The position numbers and the translations under genes are program-made. The notes below the pieces were generated by a model. It made no database searches, was not told the origin of the DNA, and saw only the letters and a program-made list of their open reading frames with translations. A stretch of DNA of 11,699 bases, from contig PWOI01000171.1 in the NCBI GenBank assembly GCA_003557485.1, forward strand, positions 1 to 11,699. The letters run 5' to 3'. This DNA is from Elusimicrobiota bacterium. GTDB taxonomy: Bacteria > CG03 > SLGR01 > PWQF01. Shown piece after piece: positions 6,611 through 11,699 of the stretch (position 1 is the stretch's first letter; each line of letters begins with the position of its first letter).

Positions 6611-7858
6611 TTACCTGGCAGTCAGCTGCCTCACCCTTTCAAGCCGGTCAAGCAGCCTGTAGGCATTTTCGTTTCCGGGATCAATCTCAAGTATATTATT
6701 TACAATATCCTCGCATTCCTTATACTGCCCGTTCATATAAAGAGCAGCCGCATCAAAGTACATTCTACGGGCCTTCACTCTTCTTTCCTTAAGTTCTTCT
6801 TCCGAAGCTGCTTTTCTTGCCCTGGAAATGTAATCCCCGGCCTTTTTGTTTTTTGGATCCAATTGAAGCGCTCTATTGAACTCCGATTCCGCTTGCCTGT
6901 AGTTTTCCCTTTCAAACATAGCAATGCCCTTTTCCAGGATTTCAGAAACTTTTTTATTTCTGGTATTCAGTGCTGATGATTTAAGAGCCCGGGCCTGACT
7001 GTGTCCCGAATCCTTTTCCAGCACCTTACTAAAAAGTGATATCGCCTCATTGTAACGTTTTTCTTCAAGGGAAACAGAAGCTTTTTCCATAAGCTCTTTT
7101 ATTTCCTCTCTCCTTTTTTCCTCCAAGCGAGCCTGGTATATCCGCTGCTCCCTGCGGGAAAGCCTATCCTGTATTTCTTTAATATATTCGGCGGCGCTCC
7201 TGTTTCCGGGATCAAGTTCGATAACCCTTCTCCAGGCTTCAAGCGCTTCTACAAGGTTCCCGCCCTGATAATACATATAACCCTCCCCTATGCGGTTTTC
7301 AAGAAGCGCGGCTCTGGCTATCATTTCTAATTCCTCTTGAGTAGATTTCACTCGTTTTTCAAGCTCCCTGTTGTCAGGCTGCCATATTAGCGACATTTCC
7401 CATTCTCTCAGTGCCATCGCCGGGTTATTCTGGGACAGATATTCCAATCCCCTTATGTAATATTCCCGGGCGCGCAAACGGGCCCGAGCTTCAGGAGTAT
7501 CTTCTTCTGTAAGCTTACTCAGTCTTTCCTTTTCCTTTTCTCGCTCAACCTCAATCTGACGAAGGGCTTCCTGCTCTTCCCTTTCCAGGCGTTCCCGGTC
7601 TTTACGCTCTTCTTCTATTTTCTTGCGCGATTTAAGGATGAATGCCTTGGCCCCCTTGTGTTCCGGGTCACTTTTGAGGGATTCCACAAACCTTAATATT
7701 GCGGAAGAATAGTTCCCTTCCAGGTATTTTCCCAGCCCCTCACGAAAAATAATATTGGCATCTCCGGCAGAATCAGCAGATATATATATGCTGGGGGATA
7801 ATATTAGCAGGGCGGCCGATATAGTCACCCTTATGCGCTTTAGAGTATTCAAACTCAT
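6611..7858 (-). CDS. Secreted TPR / coiled-coil protein
   Basis: This 415-residue protein starts with a Sec-type signal (LKRIRVTISAALLILSPS, cleavage probably near residue 28; no lipobox cysteine), so it should be periplasmic. TPR units are visible at about 34-67, 132-165, 189-222, 255-288, 306-339 and 364-397, several ending in the usual 'LDPGN' or 'LDPKN'. They are separated by highly charged Glu/Arg/Lys helices (about 74-118, 225-255, 342-362) likely to form coiled coils. It begins 2 nt after the PorV-like gene stop and ends 36 nt before the receiver-cyclase gene, so translation is probably coupled to the barrel gene. TPR proteins commonly scaffold envelope complexes; a role supporting the PorV-like barrel is inferred from position only. 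I cannot assign it to a named T9SS component. Confidence 0.82.
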   Translation of the reverse strand: MSLNTLKRIRVTISAALLILSPSIYISADSAGDANIIFREGLGKYLEGNYSSAILRFVESLKSDPEHKGAKAFILKSRKKIEEERKDRERLEREEQEALRQIEVEREKEKERLSKLTEEDTPEARARLRAREYYIRGLEYLSQNNPAMALREWEMSLIWQPDNRELEKRVKSTQEELEMIARAALLENRIGEGYMYYQGGNLVEALEAWRRVIELDPGNRSAAEYIKEIQDRLSRREQRIYQARLEEKRREEIKELMEKASVSLEEKRYNEAISLFSKVLEKDSGHSQARALKSSALNTRNKKVSEILEKGIAMFERENYRQAESEFNRALQLDPKNKKAGDYISRARKAASEEELKERRVKARRMYFDAAALYMNGQYKECEDIVNNILEIDPGNENAYRLLDRLERVRQLTAR

Positions 7859-7860
7859 CT

Positions 7861-8982
7861 TTATTCTAGTTTTCCGCTTGCTTTATCAAGTGACTTAAGG
7901 GCGCCTTCATGGTAGGGATCCATTATGAGGACCCGGGTAAATATATCAATTGCCTCCAGGTAATTGCCGGTTTCAAGCTCCCTTAACCCGGACCGGTAAA
8001 GCCGTTCAGATCTGCTGAGTCGCGGAGCAACTTCGGAATCAAGGGTTCCGAATTTATACCCTAAGGATATCCTGTGGGTACTTCCAAGGTCTCCGTATGG
8101 CACCCATGCGTAATCAACACAAAGGTCCCTGTAGCCAAAGCCTACACCTGCGGAAAGCCCGGACAGCATATCAAGATCGCTTATAGTTGTTGTTTTGAAT
8201 CCGGCCCGCGGCATTATCTGTACAGGGCCTATGCTGTTACTGTACTCGGCACCGGTATGAAAACTTATGCGGTTATCAGCAGGCAGGTTGATATCTGCCG
8301 CCAAAAGCAGTTGTTCTGATAATAGCCTGTAATAGGAACCAATCTTTACGTTAATCGGCAATGGATCCCTATCATCAACAAACTTCAGTCCCATTCCCAG
8401 ATTCTGGACAACAAGCCCTACCTTTATCTCCCGTGATTTTGATACCGTCTTTAATGTCCCTATATCTGCCGCTATCCCAAAAGCGGATTCTTCCTCCAGT
8501 TTGGAACTGATTACCTTCAGGTTCATTCCCAGCGGCCAGCCTTTTATTTTCCTGGCATAAGAAGCGGTAAACATCATATCCCGGGCAGTGTAAGTATCAT
8601 CCAGTCCCAAACCGGTATTGTCATAATAGTCCATATCGCCCGCACTCAGGTATTTTACCGATGCCCCCATTGTACCGCCCAAAGTTTTCTGTGAATAGGC
8701 AAGCCAGCTAAAGGAAATGTCCTGGAACCATATGGCATGCATGGCTCCGGCCTCTCTACCCTGTATCTGCCCCAGCCCTGCCGGGTTCCAGTATACTGCG
8801 TTTACGTCATCTGATACTGCTGTAAAAGCTTCTCCCATTGCAAGCGGCCTGGCTCCTATTCCCAGCTTAAGAAACTGCGCCGAAGTGGTTCCGACTTTAT
8901 CGGAGCTTAGCACAGCCAAAACGCTTCCGCCTGAAGTAAATGCCAGGATAACCGCTAATACGAATATTCTGTTCAATTTCAT
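7861..8982 (-). CDS. PorV/PorQ-family outer-membrane beta-barrel with C-terminal TPR
   Basis: After a signal peptide (residues 1-23, ending VLA) the protein carries the family's defining N-terminal block at about 34-70: AQFLKLGIGARPLAMGEAFT, then AVSDDVNAVYWNPAGL. The body consists of alternating hydrophobic strands typical of a FadL-like barrel (for example ISFSWLAYSQ, AGVGFGYRDLCVDYAWVPYG, HRISLGYKFG). In T9SS organisms PorV shuttles sorting-domain cargo at the outer membrane; PorQ is its relative. Here the barrel ends near residue 313 and is followed by a single TPR hairpin at about 327-360 (LYRSGLRELETGNYLEAIDI), an addition not needed by the family. AGGGGG lies just before the ATG. It is 10 nt after the sorting-domain gene and 2 nt before the TPR gene. 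Whether it is a true PorV cannot be settled without finding the rest of a T9SS. Confidence 0.88.
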   Translation of the reverse strand: MKLNRIFVLAVILAFTSGGSVLAVLSSDKVGTTSAQFLKLGIGARPLAMGEAFTAVSDDVNAVYWNPAGLGQIQGREAGAMHAIWFQDISFSWLAYSQKTLGGTMGASVKYLSAGDMDYYDNTGLGLDDTYTARDMMFTASYARKIKGWPLGMNLKVISSKLEEESAFGIAADIGTLKTVSKSREIKVGLVVQNLGMGLKFVDDRDPLPINVKIGSYYRLLSEQLLLAADINLPADNRISFHTGAEYSNSIGPVQIMPRAGFKTTTISDLDMLSGLSAGVGFGYRDLCVDYAWVPYGDLGSTHRISLGYKFGTLDSEVAPRLSRSERLYRSGLRELETGNYLEAIDIFTRVLIMDPYHEGALKSLDKASGKLE

Positions 8983-8992
8983 TGCAGGCCCC

Positions 8993-9553
8993 CTATTTAA
9001 TTATAGCGAAACTGCCGGTTGCCGTTTCGCCTTCCGAATTGCTTATGTAAAATATGTAAACCCCGCTTGCAAGTTTCCTGCCGGCGTTGTTGACCGCCTC
9101 CCACTCGTAATAGTTTACAGAAGTATCTCTCTTTTCGGCATCATACACAAGCTCTCCGGCTATGTTAAACACCCTTATATATGCATTATCGGTCAGGTTT
9201 TTGAAAGTGATTTTCTCTGCCTGGAACTTTCCCGGGGAGTGCGGCTTGAACGGGCTGGGATAGATATAAGCGTCTTTAAGCGTTGCTGCCGGCAAAATCC
9301 GGCTGGAGTAGGAAAACATTCCCATTGACCCCGCGCTTGTCCTGTAGGAGGAGCTCTCCCCCGTACCAGTTATGCCGTCGGAAACAGCCGCCGCTGTTTC
9401 ATAACCTGATGAGGCCCCCTTTCCCCCGCCGCCGGTAAAGAGGCCGAAAAGCAGACTGTAGCCGGAACTTGACATTAAAACGGCAAAGGCAGTGGATGAA
9501 GCCATAAGAAGAAGCAGCAGGGGTACCTGCTTTTTAATTTTTATATTTATCAT
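8993..9553 (-). CDS. Small secreted protein with T9SS-type / FlgD-like C-terminal sorting domain
   Basis: The 186-residue product has a signal peptide (1-24, KKQVPLLLLLMASSTAFA). Residues 27-80 are three loose repeats of about 19-20 residues, each with Ser-Ser-x-Tyr or Ser-Gly-Tyr followed by glycine-rich sequence. Residues 93-186 match the pattern of T9SS type A or FlgD-Ig-like C-terminal domains: AYIYPSPFKP, then RVFNIAGELV, then W151 in YYEWEAVNNAGRKLASGVYIF, ending GSFAIIK. Such domains direct cargo across the outer membrane and are usually attached to much larger proteins; here the domain is half of the protein. GGAG lies 7 nt before the ATG. The next gene, 10 nt away, is a PorV-like barrel, the known partner type for such domains. 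Export by that barrel is inferred. Confidence 0.82.
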   Translation of the reverse strand: MINIKIKKQVPLLLLLMASSTAFAVLMSSSGYSLLFGLFTGGGGKGASSGYETAAAVSDGITGTGESSSYRTSAGSMGMFSYSSRILPAATLKDAYIYPSPFKPHSPGKFQAEKITFKNLTDNAYIRVFNIAGELVYDAEKRDTSVNYYEWEAVNNAGRKLASGVYIFYISNSEGETATGSFAIIK

Positions 9554-9581
9554 TTTATTTCTCCAGCACTCTCACGCACCC

Positions 9582-11699
9582 TTACTCTATTTTCAGGAAA
9601 ACATTGCCGTCCGCCAGCAGGTAACCTATCCTCTTTCCGTCAGTTGTCTCCACACTCCGGCCGGTTATACTAACCTGCCCGGCCTTATAGGGAACCTGCC
9701 CGACAAGAGCAACCAGGGCGTAGTCAGACTTAAGCTCATCAGAGATATTATTCCCCACAAAACCGGGGTTAGTTGAATATACCCAACAAGGACATCCCCC
9801 TCCTGATATCTTCTGACCATTCCGGTATCAAGGTTAAGCCCTATCACATCCCCGGCTTCCAGATCTTCACCTATATCCTTTTTGAACCACTCGGCAAAAT
9901 CTCCTCCGGGTGACTCCCAAGAACCGGCAGCAGATGCTACACCGTCGCCCCTGAAATCAAACATAGTTGTTACTCCAACAGAATTGCCTGTAGATATCCT
10001 GACGAGGGAACCGTCTTCACCCGGCCCGCCGCCGATGAGATCAAAGCCTCCGTGAAAACGGGCACGAAAGCTGTTTGCAAGTGTATTTTCATTTGCATCA
10101 TTCAACGAATCGCTTACCGCCCAGGATCCTAAAGCAGTAGCGCTTGATCTCATACCTGCGGCAAATGAGTAATCCCCTGAGGCAACATTTTTCTCTCCTC
10201 CGGGCACCATTGAGTTATTTCCTGAAGCAACATTTTCTTTACCTCCGCCTACCACTGAAGCATTACCGGAAGCAATATTTTCATAACCGCCTCCAACTGT
10301 AGCACTTATGTTAGAAGCCTCGTTGTCCCAGCCACCTGCCACAGCGGTATACATCTGGGAAGCAACATTTCCTCTACCGCCTCCAACTGTAGCATACTCT
10401 CTGCTGGCCTCGTTACTCCCACCTCCACCGATTGTTGCGGAATCAGCACTGGCCTCATTACTATACCCGCCGCTTACTATGGAATGGTCACCGGCGGCAG
10501 TATTCTGATCTCCCCACACAAATGCATAATTGCCGCTAACTGATATATTTGAAAGGTTCCCTCCGGCAAATTTATTTTCCGTTATATGTACCCCGCTGCC
10601 AAACTCATCAAGCAGGTATAACCCGGCAGCATCACTTGCTGTTACGGTACTTACTGTTATAGGAGCAGCAGCAGTAAAAGCAGCAGTAACAGTAAGAGTC
10701 TCAATAAGACCGTTATCCGCATTGATATTTGTAGCATCAACAGTCATCGCATCAAGATCATTGGCTCCTATTTCATTGATCCAAGCAGATTCAGTAACAG
10801 TCACCGTGGCAAAAGTAACTTCCGAAGCGGTTGTTACGGGCTGGTCCATTTCAAAGAGCTGACCAGCTCCCTGACCGGTGTCTATTGCTGAGGCAGCAAT
10901 CGCTCCCGTAACATCAAGGTCTCCGCCAACCGAAAGATCACCTCCGACTGTCGTATCGCTTGATACCGTTACGGGCTTTGTAAAAGTATTCTGCCCGGTA
11001 AAAGTCTGCGTGGAGTGAAGAACGGCCGCATTGCCGCCGCCTGTTTCACTTGCCAGGCGGGTGTCCACGTAATTCTTTGTGGCCGCATCCTGGGCGGCCT
11101 CAGGATCAGCCATACTGCTGATTCGCTGCCCGCTCATAACCAGACCATCTGTTACGGTTACTGTTGAACCGGTAACCGTATTTACTTCCAGCGCTCCAGC
11201 TATCACTGTGTCACTTGATATAGTTACCATATTAAGGAAGTTATTTTGGCCGGTAAAGGTTTGCGTTGCATAGAGAACAGCCGCATTACCGCCCCCGGTC
11301 TGGTTGTCCACATAATTTTTTGTGGCCGCGTCCTGATCGTCATCCGGTTCACCCAGACCTGATATTTTATAACCGCCCATCGCAATATCAGCCCCGGCAC
11401 TAAATTCATCAAGGGTAACCTGGGTTAAATCTATCTCTGTTAAGCCTATGGCTTCCGGAATAACCGATTCGGCAAGTAGTGCATAGGGAGCCGTAGTTAT
11501 TGATATGTTTGCCACCTGTGCGGGAGATTCGGCCGCCGCAAAATTTGAATCACTGAAAACAACTCTGGAAGTTGGACTTGAAATTTCTACGGCTCCCAGG
11601 TAAATCTGAAAGTCCGCCTGAGCCGCGGGCGGAGTGTTTATTAAATTAGTGTAATCAAGATAATATGAAGACGTATTCCCGGCAAGCCTTTCAGTATAT
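9582..11699 (-). CDS. Mosaic adhesin: tail-fibre repeats, YadA-head repeats, Peptidase_G2-like C-terminus; 5' partial and frameshifted
   Basis: The frame is open from the right edge (first full codon at 11698) through 9776; an internal GTG at 11515 is not the likely start. In order it shows: two 81-residue units with AATKNYVD and TQTFTGQN motifs, as in phage tail fibres (11374-10904); a Val/Thr-rich stretch; eight 15-residue YadA/Hep_Hag-like repeats (10504-10145); then GDFAEWFKKDIGEDLEAGD, resembling the IMC autoprocessing domain found after such repeats (Peptidase_G2 type). At GYI (9784-9776) the frame breaks. The original frame runs 37 more codons of unrelated sequence to a stop at 9665. 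The -1 frame continues the domain perfectly with STNPGFVGNNISDELKSDYA, then ALVALVGQVPYKAG, and ends at TAA 9584-9582 with 28 nt and a GGAG before the next gene. I therefore take 9582 as the true end. It probably acts at the cell surface; phage origin of the modules is possible. One missing T would explain the break. Confidence 0.82.
9773..9784 (-). other. Frameshift site in the adhesin gene
   Basis: The mRNA reads GGG TAT ATT CAA in the upstream frame. Restoring one T (GGG TAT ATT TCA) joins it to the frame coding STNPGF and reaches a stop next to the following gene. There is no X-XXY-YYZ slippery heptamer here, so a deletion or base-calling error is likelier than programmed slippage. Confidence 0.75.
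10145..10504 (-). repeat. Eight tandem 45-bp (15-aa) YadA/Hep_Hag-like repeats
   Basis: Units follow N-x-A-S-x-x-x-S-x-V-x-G-G-x-x: NTAAGDHSIVSGGYS, NEASADSATIGGGGS, NEASREYATVGGGRG, NVASQMYTAVAGGWD, NEASNISATVGGGYE, NIASGNASVVGGGKE, NVASGNNSMVPGGEK and NVASGDYSFAAGMRS. There is no spacing drift. In known trimeric adhesins this pattern builds a left-handed beta-roll head. Confidence 0.88.
10904..11374 (-). repeat. Two tail-fibre-like repeats with a 243-bp period
   Basis: Unit 1 begins GYKISGLGEP at 11374 and unit 2 GQRISSMADP at 11131, exactly 81 codons apart. Both contain QDAATKNYVD, then GGGNAAVL, then TQTFTGQN; unit 2 carries a short insertion (RLASE) after KNYVD. Such AATKNYVD repeats are common in phage tail fibres and in surface proteins of candidate phyla. 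Confidence 0.75.

Noticed and set aside
8717-9328. 203-codon plus-strand open frame
   Set aside because: It crosses the junction of two well-supported minus-strand genes and reads through both signal peptide and barrel coding sequence without domain character.
9773-9784. Programmed -1 frameshift in the adhesin
   Set aside because: No slippery heptamer in the needed phase and no obvious downstream stimulatory structure; a lost T is simpler.
10145-10504. Regular 45-bp periodicity resembling a CRISPR array
   Set aside because: The conserved positions are codons of N-x-A-S and G-G motifs inside an open frame; there are no identical repeats with unique spacers.
9582-11699. Prophage, suggested by the tail-fibre-like repeats
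   Set aside because: No capsid, terminase, portal, lysis or integrase genes are nearby, and the neighbours are envelope and signalling genes in one operon-like row.

Overview
All eight genes supported here lie on the minus strand, so the window is read from right to left. It suggests a diderm bacterium, probably from a little-cultured phylum such as Elusimicrobiota or Omnitrophota. This is inferred from protein style: a PorV/PorQ-family barrel beside a protein with a type IX-secretion-like (T9SS) C-terminal sorting domain, secreted beta-propeller/fibronectin-III proteins, and a tail-fibre/YadA-head mosaic adhesin. No rRNA, tRNA, CRISPR array, insertion sequence or integrase was seen, so the lineage is a guess.

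Right part (11699 to 6611): a large repeat-rich adhesin whose 5' end lies outside the window and whose last 65 codons are in a shifted frame; a small secreted protein that is mostly a sorting domain; a PorV/PorQ-like outer-membrane barrel with one C-terminal TPR motif; and a secreted six-TPR coiled-coil protein. Middle part (6574 to 3277): a receiver-adenylate cyclase fusion, a membrane histidine kinase, and a response regulator with one active-looking and one degenerate receiver domain. From the adhesin stop codon onward the gaps are 28, 10, 2 and 36 nt, then an 11-bp overlap, then 18 nt. The seven genes therefore look like one operon in which surface export and display genes are co-transcribed with a two-component/cAMP signalling module.

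Left part (3276 to 1): an AT-rich gap of 288 bp holds a long inverted repeat, a TTGACA-type promoter, a CRP-like palindrome, a TATAAT box and a leader hairpin. It is followed by a secreted protein of at least 996 residues, read here as two seven-bladed beta-propellers separated and followed by fibronectin-III domains; it runs off the left edge. Its reading frame has no ATG, GTG or TTG in front of a perfect signal peptide; the only fitting start is ATA.

Working model (inference): the kinase senses an envelope signal and phosphorylates the two receivers; the cyclase makes cAMP; a CRP-type regulator encoded elsewhere acts on the palindrome before the propeller gene; and the PorV-like barrel helps deliver the sorting-domain proteins to the surface.
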